From assembly GCA_030789695.1 (NCBI GenBank), contig CM061142.1, forward strand, positions 795,883,258 through 795,947,257: a DNA stretch of 64,000 nucleotides, written 5' to 3'. The stretch is from Scilla litardierei. Lineage: Eukaryota > Streptophyta > Magnoliopsida > Asparagales > Asparagaceae. Every line of letters begins with the position of its first letter. Position 1 is the stretch's first letter. A program made the translations under genes and the position numbers. Positions 52,776-64,000 of this stretch are shown here, one piece after another. The notes under the pieces are model-generated. The model saw only the letters and a list, made by a program, of their open reading frames with translations, made no database searches and was not told where the DNA came from.

Positions 52776-54515
52776 ATGGCAGCAAGTTCCTTAAACATGA
52801 ACGGAGTTCCACACAACTACAATCAGCAACCTGAAGGGCACTCTCAAACTCGTCCTCCTCTATTTGATGGTTCAAATTACTCATATTGGAAAATACGAAT
52901 GGAGATTCATCTCCAAAGTATGAATTATGAGATTTAGGACATCGTAGAGTCAGGATACGAAAAGCCAACAACTCCTGTTACTGATTGGACCACCAACGAC
53001 AAAGCTGCAAAAACCAACAACTCAAAGGCCATGAATGCTTTATTTTATGCTATGGATAAACATGAGTTTAATCGAGTATCTCAGGCCAAAAGTGCAAAGG
53101 AGATTTGGCATATACTTGAGGTAACTCATGAAGGAACCAGTAAAGTGAAGGAAACCAAGATTTCCGTTTTGGTTCACAAATTCGAGTTGTTCAAGATGAA
53201 GGACCAAGAGACAATTGGAGAAATGAACACCAGGTTTACTAATATTATAAATTCTTTAAGTGCTCTTGGAAAAACTTACACTTCTCTTGAACAGGTTCGC
53301 AAAATTCTTAAAGCTTTAACTCCAGTATGGCGTCCAAAGATCACCGCTATTGAAGAAGCCAATGATCTTTCCACATTAACTATGGAAGATCTTATTGGTA
53401 ACTTAATGGCCCATGAAGTTACATTACAAGATGAGAAAGAAGAATCAGATCAGAAGAAGAAAGTACTTGCCTTCAATGCAACATCAGATAATGAAGATTC
53501 AGATGATGATATGGCATTTTTTGCCAAAAACTTCAGAAAATTCTTTCAGAAAGGTAAGTATAATAAATTTAAATCTAAGAATACTGATTCTTCTCTTTGC
53601 TTTAATTGCAATAAGCCAGGACATATGAAGAAAGACTGTCCACTTCTCAAAGCAAAGTTCAAAACTTCTAACAATGATCAATCCAGAAGAGAAAGGAGGT
53701 TTGACAAAATGAAAAAGGCATTTGCGGCAACATGGGATGAATCTTCAGATGATGAAGATGATGATCTAAATGAAAGTGCCAACATGTGCTTTATGGCACA
53801 AGATGATGAAGATGAGGTAAGTTCTTTTAATAACGAAGAATTACTTGATGCATTAAAAGATCTCTATTCTCGTTTCAAAAAATTGAATAGTCAACATAAA
53901 TCATTGAAACAGAATAATGATGATCTTCTTTCTAAATATCAAGAATTATCATCTTCTAAAAACATTGAAAATACTTCTTCTCAAGTTTTGGATCTTAGTA
54001 AAGAGAATGATATTCTCAAAACTAAGAATTTAGAATTACATACACAAATATCCGAAATGGATAAAAATATTTCATCACTAAAGATGAAATACGACGAGAT
54101 GTCATCCAATGTTAATAAATTTAACAAAGTAAAGATTAATCTCAATGATTTGCTTAAAATTCAATATCCAGCAAATCATAGACAAGGATTGGGATATTCT
54201 AAAAAGGATGTACCCAAAACTTATAACACTTCTTCCTCTTGTGGTAAAACAACGTTTGTTAAACCACAAAAGAAGAATCATGCATTTATTTACACGAAGA
54301 AAGTAAACATTCCTACTTCTTCTTCACAAAGAAATGTTACTAACATTTCAAAAACATTTCCTAGGAAACATACTACATTTAGTATATGGGTTCCTAAGAA
54401 TTCATGCTTAGAAGATAGAAATGATTATATTTCTCATTATATACATGATATAGTTCATTCTAATGATTATATTAAAAAGCCAAATTCCACTTGGGTTTGG
54501 CTTCCAAAAATCTAA
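52776..54515 (+). pseudogene. SIRE-type gag
   Basis: The ATG at 52776 opens MAASSLNMNGVP; PPLFDGSNYSYWKIRMEIHL is the DUF4219/UBN2-type start of copia Gag. TAG at 52935-52937 replaces the Trp of YEIWDIVE. The frame then stays open: AKEIWHILEVTHEGTSKVKE, LFKMKDQETIGEMNTRF and KILKALTPVWRPKITAI. One zinc knuckle is CFNCNKPGHMKKDC (about residue 273-286), followed by an acidic stretch and a predicted coiled coil (about 370-450). It ends in TWVWLPKI with TAA at 54513. Confidence 0.88.
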
Positions 54516-54575
54516 TCCCAAGGACCCTCAAAAAGGGGTACCAATGCTTAATTTTTTATCTTTCAGGTACCTAAA

Positions 54576-57500
54576 AAGGAAAGATGGATTTTGGATAGTG
54601 GATGTTCAAAACATATGACAGGAAATGTCAAACTACTTTCAACCGTCAAGTACAAACAAGGAGGCACAGTTACCTTTGGTGACAACAACAAAGGCAAAAT
54701 CATAGGCACTGGAACAGTTGGTAATACAAATCAGCCTATCATCGAAAATGTTCTCCTGGTTGATGGTTTGAAACATAACTTACTTTCCATTAGTCAGTTA
54801 TGCGATAAAAATTACAAAATAGTTTTTGAACAAAATAATTGCATCATTTATGATTCTGATATGTCATCTATTTTATTTCGTGGTAAGCGTAAGAATAATA
54901 TTTATATCTTATGCATGTCTATTTCCACTAATGATCATTGTTTAATGATTACATTAGATGATACACTTTTATGGCATAAACGTTTTGGACACACAAATTT
55001 CAAAAATTTAGCACGTATTTCAAAACACAAGTTAGTTAATGGAATGCCAAATATTTCTTTCAAACACAAACATTTTTGTGATGCTTGTCAACAAGGAAAA
55101 ATGCACAGATCTTCTTTTAAATCAAAAGACGTTATCTCAACAAAAAGACCATTAGAACTTCTACACCTAGATTTGTTTGGTCCTTCAAGAGTAGCATCTT
55201 TGAATAGAAGTAGATATGCATTTGTCATTGTTGATGATTATTCTAGATACACTTGGGTTATATTTTTGCAAAACAAAAATGATGCTTTTGAAGAATTTTC
55301 CGTATTTTGTAAAAAGATACAAAAAATCAAATCCTCTAACATTATCACTATTCGTAGTGATCATGGGGGAGAATTTGAAAATGAATCTTTTACCAAGTTT
55401 TGTAATGAAAATGACATTACTCACAATTTTTCTTTTCCTCGTGCTCCTCCTCAAAATGGAGTAGTAGAAAGGAAAAATAGAACTTTACAAGAATGTGCAA
55501 GAACAATGCTTTGTGATAGTAATCTTCCTAAATATTTTTGGGCAGAAGCTGTTGCAACTGCTTGTTACATTATGAATAAAGTTCTTATTAGGCCATTGCT
55601 TAATAAAACTTGTTTTGAATTATTTTTTAATTGTATCACTCGTGTATCATATTTTAAAGTGTTTGGTTGTAAATGTTTCATTCTTAATACTAAAGATGCA
55701 CTCGACAAATTTGATTCTAAATCTGATGAAGATATTTTTGTTGGATACTCAACTCGTAGCAAAGCCTACAGAGTATACAACAAAAGAACTTCAACAGTTG
55801 AAGAATCACTTCATGTCACATTTGATGAGAATCCCTCATCTAATTCTCCCATCATTGATGATGAAGAGAGTATATTACCTCTTTCTAATTCTTTAGATAA
55901 TATGAAACTTGATGAAATCGATGCTACTAAACATTCTGTTGAGTCTATTTCAGATAATGCAGATCTTCCTAAGGCATTTGTACAAGTTCCAAATCATCCA
56001 TCAGAGTTAATTATTGGAGATATTACAGATGGAGTAAGAACTCGTCGCCAAATAGAGCAAATGGCACATTGTGCATTTCTCTCAACCATTGAACCAAAGA
56101 ACATCAAAGATGCATGTGAAGACAGTTCATGGATTATGGCTATGCAGGAAGAACTCAACCAATTTCAACGAAATAATGTTTGGGAATTAGTTCCCAGACC
56201 ATCTGATCATTCAATTATTGGTACCAAGTGGGTATTCGAAAATAAATTGGATGAATCTGGTCAGGTAATTAGAAACAAGGCACGATTGGTTGCACAAGGT
56301 TATAATCAAGAAGAAGGTATTGATTATGATGAAACCTATGCACCAGTTGCTCGTCTTGAATCTATTAGAATGTTATTATCATTCGCTTGTTTTAAAGATT
56401 TTAAACTTTTTCAAATGGATGTGAAAAGTTCTTTTCTAAATGGTTTTCTTAAAGAAGAAGTTTATGTAGAACAACCTCCGGGTTTTATTCATGAGAATTT
56501 TGAAAATCATGTTTTTAAATTGAAAAAGGCTTTATATGGTCTCAAACAAGCACCTCGTGCTTGGTATGAAAGACTTAAAAGTTATCTTTTAAATTCAGGA
56601 TATTCTATTGGTAAAATAGATTCTACTTTATTTATTAAAAACATAAATTCTGATATTATCATTATTCAAATATATGTTGATGATATTATTTTTGGTTCTA
56701 CTAACGAATCTCTTTGTCAAGATTTCTCTAAAATTATGCAGAAAGAATTTGAGATGAGTCACATGGGTGAACTAAACTACTTCCTCGGTCTTCAAATCAA
56801 ACAAATGAAGGAAGGAATATTCATCCACCAAAGCAAGTACTCTAAAGAACTCATCAAACGCTTTGGTTTAGAAAGTTCTGCAGACAAACATACTCCGATG
56901 AGTACATCTACTTCCCTCGACAAAGATTTAAATGGTAAGAGTGTTGATCAACGTCTATACAGAGGTATGATTGGCTCCTTACTTTATCTAACTGCAAGTA
57001 GACCAGACATTATGTTTTCAGTTTGTTTATGTGCACAATATCAGGCAGATCCTAAAGTTTCACATCTAACTGCCGTAAAACGGATTATTAGATATGTTAA
57101 GTATACTTCTGATTTTGGTTTATTTTATCCTAAAACAAACACATTTGATTTATTATCATATAGTGATGCAGATTTTGCTGGTTGTAAATCAGACCGTAAA
57201 AGTACTAGTGGTACATGTCACTTTTTAGGACATGCCTTAGTTTCTTGGTTTAGCAAAAAACAAAACTCTGTTTCATTATCTACAACCGAGGCAGAATATA
57301 TTGCCTCCGGTTTAGCATGTGCTCAAATTTTATGGATGAAACAAACTATTTCAGACTATGGTATTAATTGTTCCACATGTCCTATAATGTGTGATAATAC
57401 TAGTGCTATTAATTTGTCTAAAAATCCAGTTCATCCTTCACGCACTAAACATATTGATGTACGCCATCATTTTTTAGATGATCATGTTCAGAAAGGTGAT

Positions 57501-57629
57501 ATTATTTTAAAATTTATTTCTACTGAACATCAAGTTGCCGATATTTTGACTAAGCCTTTGAAGGAAGAAACTTTTCTCAAGCTTAGAAGAAATCTGGGCA
57601 TTATTAGTGTATCAGAATTTGATTTATGA
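54576..57629 (+). CDS. SIRE-type pol (protease, integrase, RT, RNase H)
   Basis: Same frame as gag, separated by TAA codons at 54513 and about 54549. Protease: [15 protein letters not shown]. The GAG-pre-integrase block [18 protein letters not shown] and zinc residues [10 protein letters not shown] follow. Integrase: Asp in [10 protein letters not shown], Asp in [10 protein letters not shown], Glu in [57 protein letters not shown] and catalytic YVDDIIFGS (about 56671-56697). RNase [32 protein letters not shown] and [11 protein letters not shown]. It is unbroken from the protease on, so it could still encode a working enzyme set if translated through the junction. Confidence 0.93.
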   Translation, partial: KERWILDSGCSKHMTGNVKLLSTVKYKQGGTVTFGDNNKGKIIGTGTVGNTNQPIIENVLLVDGLKHNLLSISQLCDKNYKIVFEQNNCIIYDSDMSSILFRGKRKNNIYILCMSISTNDHCLMITLDDTLLWHKRFGHTNFKNLARISKHKLVNGMPNISFKHKHFCDACQQGKMHRSSFKSKDVISTKRPLELLHLDLFGPSRVASLNRSRYAFVIVDDYSRYTWVIFLQNKNDAFEEFSVFCKKIQKIKSSNIITIRSDHGGEFENESFTKFCNENDITHNFSFPRAPPQNGVVERKNRTLQECARTMLCDSNLPKYFWAEAVATACYIMNKVLIRPLLNKTCFELFFNCITRVSYFKVFGCKCFILNTKDALDKFDSKSDEDIFVGYSTRSKAYRVYNKRTSTVEESLHVTFDENPSSNSPIIDDEESILPLSNSLDNMKLDEIDATKHSVESISDNADLPKAFVQVPNHPSELIIGDITDGVRTRRQIEQMAHCAFLSTIEPKNIKDACEDSSWIMAMQEELNQFQRNNVWELVPRPSDHSIIGTKWVFENKLDESGQVIRNKARLVAQGYNQEEGIDYDETYAPVARLESIRMLLSFACFKDFKLFQMDVKSSFLNGFLKEEVYVEQPPGFIHENFENHVFKLKKALYGLKQAPRAWYERLKSYLLNSGYSIGKIDSTLFIKNINSDIIIIQIYVDDIIFGSTNESLCQDFSKIMQKEFEMSHMGELNYFLGLQIKQMKEGIFIHQSKYSKELIKRFGLESSADKHTPMSTSTSLDKDLNGKSVDQRLYRGMIGSLLYLTASRPDIMFSVCLCAQYQADPKVSHLTAVKRIIRYVKYTSDFGLFYPKTNTFDLLSYSDADFAGCKSDRKSTSGTCHFLGHALVSWFSKKQNSVSLSTTEAEYIASGLACAQILWMKQTISDYGINCSTCPIMCDNTSAINLSKNPVHPSRTKHIDVRHHFLDDHVQKGDIILKFISTEHQVADILTKPLKEETFLKLRRNLGIISVSEFDL

Positions 57630-59009
57630 GTATATTCATTTATTTTTGATTTTTGTGAATTTTTCTATAATTGTTTGGTTACTATTTATTTTTGGCATGC
57701 TACCAAATTTCGTAGCATACCAATTTAACCAATTTTTAAACAATTTTTTTTTCTGTTCTCCGTTTTGTACCTACTTTGATCCCTGGAATTTGGATTTTTT
57801 AAATACTTCTTCTATATTTTATTCTCAAAGCAAATTTCGTATCAAAATTCTTACCTGTTCTCATCCACTTTGTCTCTATCTTTTTGATTCCTGTTGCTCT
57901 CTGTGTTCTCTTTACTGCCACATGAATACTTCTCCTTTGTCTTTCCCAATATCCCCTGCTTTTCACGTTGGACAAGGCACTGAAATTCATTCTCATTCTT
58001 CGAACTTTCCATTTTGCACTATGTACTTTTGTCTCTCTATTGATTTGGACTTCACAAGAAGACAAAAATTTATTTCTTCTGCCCCTTTTCAAGGCCAAAC
58101 CGCAGCCCAATGATCCTTCCTCCCGTTGGAAATTGGTTTCTAATTTAATTCGGCCACCTACCCTCTGGCCAAAACCGCAATCCAATGGCCACAACCTCAA
58201 CCCAATTTCTTTCGGCCACCTACCCTATTCAATTCGGCTCTCAAAACCGCCACTTATTGGTCCACGTCATCAACCCATTTTTCCCTCAGGTTGATCTCTT
58301 TGGCATCACGTGAGACACTTCAAATCTGTTTAATATTTTTTTAACATACTTCACTTCTTAATATTATTTCCACCTACTCCATTCAATTCTTATCCTCCAC
58401 ATGGATGCTTCTTATTGGTCCAAGCCACCAACCGCCTTATCTCTATGTACGTCATCCCATGGGAACTTCCACCTTATTTTAACTTTTTATTATTTAATAT
58501 ATTTTTTTTTCTCTCAAAGACCACTCCCTGACATTTGCCTCGGCATTCTCATTTGACTTCGGCCCGCACATCTCTTGTGGCCTTCAATTTTTTTTTTCAA
58601 TTTCCAATATTTTCACCTACCCTCTTAATTTCAACCTGACATTCATTCATTTTTTTTCCCTTTCACATGTACCTCGGGTCTACAATCCCTTACTATCTCT
58701 ATGTTTTGCGTCTCTGCACTTTCAAAAGTACTTCGGGTCTCTTCACTGCCTATTTGTTTTTGCAACCAACGGGTACACGTTTTATCCAACCGTTGCCTCT
58801 TCTTCTTCCCATCTGTTCGGTTTTCTGTCTTTTGAATTTTTCTGTTGTTCAAACTTCCTTCAGTTCTAGCAACCGCTTCCACTTCTTATCATGGCAACTG
58901 AATGGGTTTCTGTTTCTCTCTATTTATTTCGTACTCCTTTCATTCTTTTCACCATCTCTGTTCTTCTCTTCTTCCTCTCTTTGTTTTCATTTCTTCTCTT
59001 TCGTTCTCC
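57630..59009 (+). other. spacer between pol and the third ORF
   Basis: T-rich, with one hairpin copy (57692-57723). Short open frames are low-complexity (Phe, Leu, Ser) and not accepted. No splice acceptor stands out. Confidence 0.5.
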
Positions 59010-60170
59010 ATGGCTGATCCACAATTCCCTTCACCCTCCGATCGTTTCCGTTCGGCCGCTGCCCAAGAACGTTATCTTCGCTCCGAGGCCACTCGATTTC
59101 ATCCGGAGCGCTTCCTTGACTATGGCACGCCGATGATGATGCAAGTCAAGAAGCTTCTCGCTGTTGTTGGACTCCATCAACTCTGGTCGATCACCAACAA
59201 AACTCCCTATTACCCTACCCTAGTGCGGGAATTCTATGCCAATCTAGAGACTACGGTCCACCGTGGTCAAAAGTATTTCTCCACTCAGGTTCGGGGCGTT
59301 TGCTTTACGGTCGACAGCACCAAGCTCGCCACCATCATCAATCAGCCGCCCAATAATCTCGGCCTCCTCTCTTTTCCGATGAACGACCCTGTTGTCCTTT
59401 CTCGTCTCGCTCCAAAGTTGACCCCCCATATGTCTGCATCCAAACTCAGCCCTGAGGCCCGCATCCTCCACAAAATCGTCATTTTCAATTTGATGCCGAA
59501 GGCTGGGTCTGTGAATTATTTGAGCAATGCCTATCTTCACTGTCTCTATGCGATCATGGCCGGTTATTCTATTAACTGGGGCCATTTGCTTCTTCGCTAT
59601 ATGATGCGTCCAGTTACCACCCATTTCTATTTCCCCTGTCTCATCACAATGATACTTCGCGCTTTTGGTGTTCCCACCGACGGCGAACTAATGCTTCAGA
59701 ATGATGTTCACATCGATGAGAATATCCTCCAAAGCATGGGATTACCGGGTGATGTTTCTTCTCCTGACGATGACGCCGATGACGACAACACCGTTGCTTC
59801 TGACGATGACTCTTCGCATCCTCCTGCTCCGGCTTCTTCCTCTCGTAGCAAGGATCCGTTTCCAGGATCTTCACTCTCTCGCTGCGGCAGGAAGATTCAT
59901 ACGTCTAAGGATGGAGTTAGCCCTTCTCGAGAGACCAATGCCGTTCTCTTCGATCGTCTTTCTACTCAGGTTACTGACGGGTTTGCTGGTATTCAGATTC
60001 AGATGAGTAAGTATGACGATGTTCTTCGTCACCACTCCACCGTTCTTGAGCAGATTCAAGTGGAACTATCCTCACTTCGCTCTTCGCTGGAATCCACCGA
60101 CATCCTCCCTACCCGTCGCACCCGCACCCGTCGCTCCTCCCCGGGTTCCTCGTCATACCATCCTCATTGA
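59010..60170 (+). CDS. third ORF in envelope position (putative plant transposon protein domain)
   Basis: The likely start is the ATG at 59010 (MADPQFPSPSDRF). An upstream in-frame ATG at 58902 would add 36 mostly hydrophobic residues that could mimic a signal peptide. The core FHPERFLDYG, LVREFYANLETT, STQVRGVCFTVDSTKLATII, ILHKIVIFNLMPK and GYSINWGHLLLRYM fits the plant mobile-element domain found in extra ORFs of SIRE and other elements. An acidic Asp/Ser stretch (about 250-290) and a short coiled coil near the end follow. The stop is at 60168. SIRE elements are known for an envelope-like ORF here, but no transmembrane anchor is visible in this one. Function unknown. Confidence 0.75.
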   Translation: MADPQFPSPSDRFRSAAAQERYLRSEATRFHPERFLDYGTPMMMQVKKLLAVVGLHQLWSITNKTPYYPTLVREFYANLETTVHRGQKYFSTQVRGVCFTVDSTKLATIINQPPNNLGLLSFPMNDPVVLSRLAPKLTPHMSASKLSPEARILHKIVIFNLMPKAGSVNYLSNAYLHCLYAIMAGYSINWGHLLLRYMMRPVTTHFYFPCLITMILRAFGVPTDGELMLQNDVHIDENILQSMGLPGDVSSPDDDADDDNTVASDDDSSHPPAPASSSRSKDPFPGSSLSRCGRKIHTSKDGVSPSRETNAVLFDRLSTQVTDGFAGIQIQMSKYDDVLRHHSTVLEQIQVELSSLRSSLESTDILPTRRTRTRRSSPGSSSYHPH

Positions 60171-60918
60171 TTCCCTATTTTCCGTTGGTCGCCTCCACTC
60201 CATGCTTGCTATGACTTTCGCCTATCCTTGCTTTACCATCTGCCGTCTGTTTGCTCTTCATGATTCTCGGTTGTTCTCTCACTGGTTCTGGATTCTCTTG
60301 GTTGCATTCGTCTGCTGGTCGTATGATGGTTATCTGTGGCGTTCGTATGCTGGTTCTGTATGTTGGTTGTTTATGGGGTTCATATGTAGTTTCAGTATGT
60401 TGGTCGTCTATGCCGTTAGTATGTTGGTTGTTGGTTCGGTAGTTTGCAGTTTCTGAATGTTGAATGTTGAATGTTGGTATTTCCAATGCATGTGATGTAT
60501 TGGGCTTACTTACGTTGGTTTATCATAGTTGTTATGCTAATATATTATCGTTATTTTGTGTACTTCGTCTCTCTGCTCGCTGTTTCCGTCCGTGTTAGTT
60601 CCTGTTCATTTTTACATACTCTGTCTCTGTTCATTTTTTTAATTTCCTCCGTTTTCTAATTTGTCCTGCTACGAAAAAACGTAGCTTGCCAATTTATCTT
60701 TTTCACTTTTTGTGGATGACAAAGGGGGAGAAATATGCATATATTCAGGGGGAGTTTATATTCATATACTCGGGGGGAGTAATATTTCATTTAACTCATT
60801 ATGACATATCAACATCACATTTGTTCATGTTAATACTTATTATTACATTAAAAATTATTAACACTTGTTAACTCACATTTTATACTTCATTATTTGTCAT
60901 CATCAAAAAGGGGGAGAA
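60171..60918 (+). other. 3' region and polypurine tracts of the SIRE element
   Basis: Three GGGGGAG purine runs (60723-60731, 60750-60757, 60769-60778) precede the polypurine tract AAAAAGGGGGAGAA at 60905-60918. A decayed hairpin copy is at 60666-60692. No gene. Confidence 0.65.
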
Positions 60919-62228
60919 TGTTGGAACTTGGTATTTCCATCCTCTCTTCCATAAGGTTTTGATGTGACAAATCATTATATTTCATGTTACTAACTCTATC
61001 TATGCAGATGTACAACTACAACGCAAATTCATTTACATCACGCATATGATCAAAGTACAAGGAAACTCTGCAAAAACAGTGTTGCTACTCAAAATTACGT
61101 GTGAAACACGTATCTACGGAATGATGTAATTTTTACTTTTTAGATAGCTTCAGGGCCTTGGTTATATCTTATCATATATCCCTAAAGCTCAAATCTACAT
61201 CATCTCCTAACTCATTTCGATCCTAAGTCAAAATTCGTATTTTTAAGTATTAGCCTACTAGGATTTTTCCTAGCCTACCAAAACAGTTATATTTTGACTT
61301 GATACTTTCAGAAAAAGGATCTATCCGTTGTCTATTCCACGTCACCAAAATTTTGTGACCGGTTGTTACCGTTTCAAAATTGGCAGGCTACGAATTTTCG
61401 TAACATGCCAAAATGCTTTTGGGACTGAAACTTTCCAGAACAGTTTCTGACCGTTCTCCAACGTTCCTCTCAGTTTCTGAACGTTGTGCAACGTCTCTTT
61501 TAGAGCCGTTCACAACCGTTTCTAAAACCTATAAAAGGAGGGGTACCCCCTCTCATTTTCCACACACTTTCCTCTTCTTTATTCTGATTTTGTTGAAAGC
61601 AAGTCCTTAATCTTCTTAAGTAATTCTGCCATTAGTTGTTCTTTTCTTATTTGTAAGAAGAAATCATTAGATTTCTCTCTTCATTTAAGAACGGAAGAAC
61701 TTGGATTTTCAACATCACTTTTGGAAAGTTGTTTGTGTTCATAATTGCAAGAAGATATCAATAGATCTCTCTCTTCTTTTATGAACCAGAGAACTTCAAG
61801 TGTTGCGCTTCATTACATATCTTTAACATCTTGAAGTTCATCTTCTAAACACCATCCTTGAATTCATTCTCTGAAATTTATAACAAGGCTATATGTGTTT
61901 TTCTATTTCTTATTTAACAGGTTGGAATCTCTGTTTAGAGATTGTACAAAGTTTGGGACACGGGGAGTGTCGCCATTTTTGTAAGTTCATGCTTGCGGGG
62001 CAAGTGATTATAGTGGATTGAAAATCTCTACGGGGTAGAGGACTGGAGTAGGATCACAAGGATCCGAACCAGGATAAATCTCTGTGTTTGCGATTGGTTT
62101 AATTTTCAGCACTTGTCATTTTTTTCTGTGCCATCTTTGCAAATATATAACATCTTATTTGCGACAATTTTTTAATATACACTATTCACCCCCCTCTAGT
62201 GTATTGATCCTTACAGGCTAAAATTACA
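60919..62228 (+). repeat. 3' LTR of the SIRE-type element
   Basis: Near-identical to 51439-52752, with small indels near 62130-62160 and in the C run. TATAAAAG at 61530-61537; hairpin copy at 61380-61411. Confidence 0.92.
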
Positions 62229-62303
62229 TTTACTTGTTTATTTCTTTGTGCATGAATATTTGAATTTTAATTAATTCATGCTCATTTTAAATTGCGTAGA
62301 TAA

Positions 62304-63317
62304 ATGGCAAAATTGGCAAGCGTCGATTTCGAAGTCCTTGACTCTGCAGGGACAAATTACCTGAGTTGGCGAGTGGACCTGAAGTTCCACTTGCGTTCGA
62401 TGGCCCTCCTTGGGTCCATTTTGGCTCCTTCCTCGGCCCCAGCAGCGGCTGACGCTTCTGCTACATCTAGCAGCAGCCCTACAACCACTGTATCCGATGT
62501 AGATAAGGCGAAAGCCATAATCTACATTAGGAAACATATAGATCGGACCTTGAAGGCCGAATACTTAACGGTTGAGGACCCAAAGGACATATGGACAGCG
62601 CTGGAAGCACGGTATAAACATCAAATTGATGTTATATTACCCCGTGCCAGTTATGAGTGGGAAAACCTCAGACTTCAGGACTATAAGTCCGTCACTGAGT
62701 ATAATTCTGCACTTCATAACATCACCTCACGCCTGAAGTTGTGCGGTGAAGAAGTGATAGAACAACGCATGTTGGAAAAAACATTTACCTCGTTCCACGA
62801 GAAAGATGCAATCCTCATGCAGCAGTATCGTGAACACAACTTCATGAAATTCTCTGATCTGATCTCATGCCTACTTAGGGCAGAGCAAAATCGAGATTTA
62901 CTGCTTGCAACTCATAACTTGCGTCCAGCTGGCACTGCCCCAATCCCTGAAGCCCACCATGTTTCTCCCCAGAAGTGGAAAAACAAGAGGAATCCTAAAA
63001 ACACTAAAGGGAAAGCGGTAATGAAGCAACCAAGAGGTGTAGCTCCCCAGACAAACAAAAACAATAAAGGAAAAAGAAACTTCACTTGGAAGCGAAAGAA
63101 CACCGAGCACGTTTCACTTCCAAAGAAGATCTGGGAGGACAAATGTCATAGATGCGGCATGACTGGCCATTGGTCCAGAAATTGCCGCACTCCTCGCCAC
63201 CTACATAATTTATACCAGGCGAGCCAGAAGTCTCGACCTGAGACAAACTTGGCTGGTGTACTGCCGCCAACTGTCTTTACTGCTAAAGACTTCGAGAACG
63301 ACGACCTGCTCGATTGA
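62304..63317 (+). CDS. gag of the outer copia element
   Basis: 337 residues from MAKLASVDFEVLDSAGTNYL; the first ATG after the TTTAC repeat. SWRVDLKFHLRSM, IRKHIDRTLKAEYLTVEDPK, IWTALEARYKHQ and YNSALHNITSRLKLCGEEV are the copia Gag (UBN2-type) core. One zinc knuckle CHRCGMTGHWSRNC at about residue 281-294. It ends LAGVLPPTVFTAKDF..DDLLD, TGA at 63315. Unbroken, unlike the other gags in the window. Confidence 0.9.
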   Translation: MAKLASVDFEVLDSAGTNYLSWRVDLKFHLRSMALLGSILAPSSAPAAADASATSSSSPTTTVSDVDKAKAIIYIRKHIDRTLKAEYLTVEDPKDIWTALEARYKHQIDVILPRASYEWENLRLQDYKSVTEYNSALHNITSRLKLCGEEVIEQRMLEKTFTSFHEKDAILMQQYREHNFMKFSDLISCLLRAEQNRDLLLATHNLRPAGTAPIPEAHHVSPQKWKNKRNPKNTKGKAVMKQPRGVAPQTNKNNKGKRNFTWKRKNTEHVSLPKKIWEDKCHRCGMTGHWSRNCRTPRHLHNLYQASQKSRPETNLAGVLPPTVFTAKDFENDDLLD

Positions 63318-63445
63318 GCACTATCTTTTATCTATGCATTTAGAATTCGATGTATCTTCATCTTTATTTTGCTTTAGTACGATCTTTTATTTTCGAATGT
63401 TATCTACATTTCCGCTCAAATAAAATTTTGTTTTTTCTTATATAG
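63318..63445 (+). other. gap between gag and pol of the outer copia
   Basis: 128 bp, very T-rich, ending TTTCTTATATAG at 63433-63444 like a 3' splice site. No GT before the gag stop fits a simple intron, so re-initiation at 63446 is equally possible. Confidence 0.45.
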
Positions 63446-64000
63446 ATGATGACTGAGTGCCTTGTGGACAGTGCCTCGACGCACACAATCCTTCGCGATC
63501 ATTGCTATTTTAATAGCGTAAACAAATATGACGGTCCTGTTATCACAATTTCAGGACTGTCCCAAATAATCGAAGGAACTGGTGAAGCTAGTATATTGCT
63601 CCCAAATAACACAAGACTTCAAATAAATAATGCATTATTCTCTCCTAAATCAAATAGGAATCTCGTAAGTTTCAAGGATTTCCGTTTAAACTGATATCAC
63701 TTAGAGACCAGAGATGAAAATAAGGTTGAATATCTAATTGTAACTCGCCAAAAAGATGACCAGAAGATCATCTGCGAGCGATTCAAGGGACTCCCGTCGG
63801 GTCTCTACCAAACATACATTCAACCAGTAGAAGCCAATATGATTGAGCACCAGACGTGCCAATCACTGCCAGAGTTCCAACTCTGGCACAATAGACTTGG
63901 TCACCCTGGAACAGCAATGATGCGACGCATCATCACTGAATCCCGTGGACATAAATTGAAGAACCTGAAGATTTGTAACGGCCGCTTTCCGACCGTTCGT
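63446..64000 (+). pseudogene. pol of the outer copia element (5' part, runs off the window)
   Basis: Starts MMTECLVDSASTHTILRDHC: protease with D-S-A in place of D-S-G, usual for this lineage. ILLPNNTRLQINNALFSPKS and NLVSFKDFRLN follow, then TGA at 63692 where relatives have Gly. Continuing in frame, the GAG-pre-integrase motif LWHNRLGHPGTAMMRRI is at about 63885-63935. The remaining domains lie beyond 64000. Confidence 0.85.

Larger units (their letters stand above)
51439..62228 (+). mobile_element. SIRE/Maximus-type Ty1/copia element, full length
   Basis: 10790 bp, LTRs 51439-52752 (1314 bp) and 60919-62228 (1310 bp), TG..CA, duplication TTTAC at 51434-51438 and 62229-62233. About a dozen LTR differences (near 1 percent). 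Primer site, gag, pol, a third ORF in the envelope position and a GGGGGAGAA polypurine tract are present. Gag has one nonsense codon and the gag-pol join has two stops. Confidence 0.93.
36961..64000 (+). mobile_element. Ty1/copia element, 5' part, interrupted by two nested elements
   Basis: LTR 36961-37178, primer site 37179, leader 37192-38437, continued at 51062-51433 and 62234-62303, gag 62304-63317, pol from 63446. The pieces are joined by the duplications CACGT (Tat insertion) and TTTAC (SIRE insertion). The right end and 3' LTR are outside the window. The lineage looks like the short-LTR plant copia group with a TTATCAGCACG leader. It lies in the same direction as the host gene, immediately 3' of it. 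Confidence 0.75.

Noticed and set aside
58902..59009. Hydrophobic N-terminal extension of the third SIRE ORF as a true signal peptide
   Set aside because: The conserved start for this family fits ATG 59010; the extension is pyrimidine-rich leader read in frame and no membrane anchor follows later.

Overview
This is nuclear DNA of a flowering plant, most likely a eudicot with a large, repeat-rich genome. It holds one ordinary single-copy-type gene (34896-36866, + strand, an intronless beta-propeller protein of the DPP6 N-terminal/TolB-like kind). Almost everything else is LTR retrotransposon sequence in nested layers. There is no sign of bacterial organisation (no operons, no ribosome-binding sites). 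Introns, TATA boxes, tRNA primer sites and plant Ty1/copia and Ty3/gypsy proteins are present.

Left half (1-32356). The outer layer is a decayed Tat-type Ty3/gypsy element on the - strand: LTR 31401-32356, gag/protease/partial RT 28310-31390, an antisense accessory ORF on the + strand whose pieces lie at 2085-2233 and 25626-28205, and a Tat-type LTR at 862-1860. Into the accessory ORF an Athila-like element without RT or integrase has inserted on the - strand (2234-25620, flanks GTGAC/ATGAC). That element was hit three times: by a solo LTR of its own superfamily (2299-4395, TSD AGTGG), by a SIRE-like copia solo LTR (6134-8282, TSD AACCC), and by a young, nearly intact Tekay/Del-type chromovirus (12587-22285, TSD CGGTT, two 2436-bp LTRs). 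The chromovirus gag-pol has two in-frame spliceosomal introns and a primer site matching tRNA-Ile.

Middle (32357-36960). Two Athila-like LTR pieces and a very old Tat LTR fragment lead up to the host gene, which ends in an AATAAA signal.

Right half (36961-64000). Ten bases after that signal a copia element begins with a 218-bp LTR. Its leader is split by two further full-length elements: a GC-rich Tat element (38443-51056, TSD CACGT) carrying a 21-copy, 80-bp minisatellite, and a SIRE/Maximus copia element (51439-62228, TSD TTTAC) with gag, pol and an envelope-position ORF. The outer copia gag resumes at 62304 and its pol runs off the window.

Three patterns stand out beyond the catalogue. 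First, several unrelated LTR families here each carry an array of 9-22 short CG-centred palindromes, of family-specific sequence, directly upstream of the TATA-like box; one array is re-used at an internal promoter. Second, five divergent Tat-type LTRs keep a covarying hairpin at a fixed distance (about 180 bp) from the TATA box. Third, the Athila-like LTR holds a run of five hairpins whose loop is constant and whose stems differ. All coordinates were read by eye; family assignments rest on recognised protein motifs.
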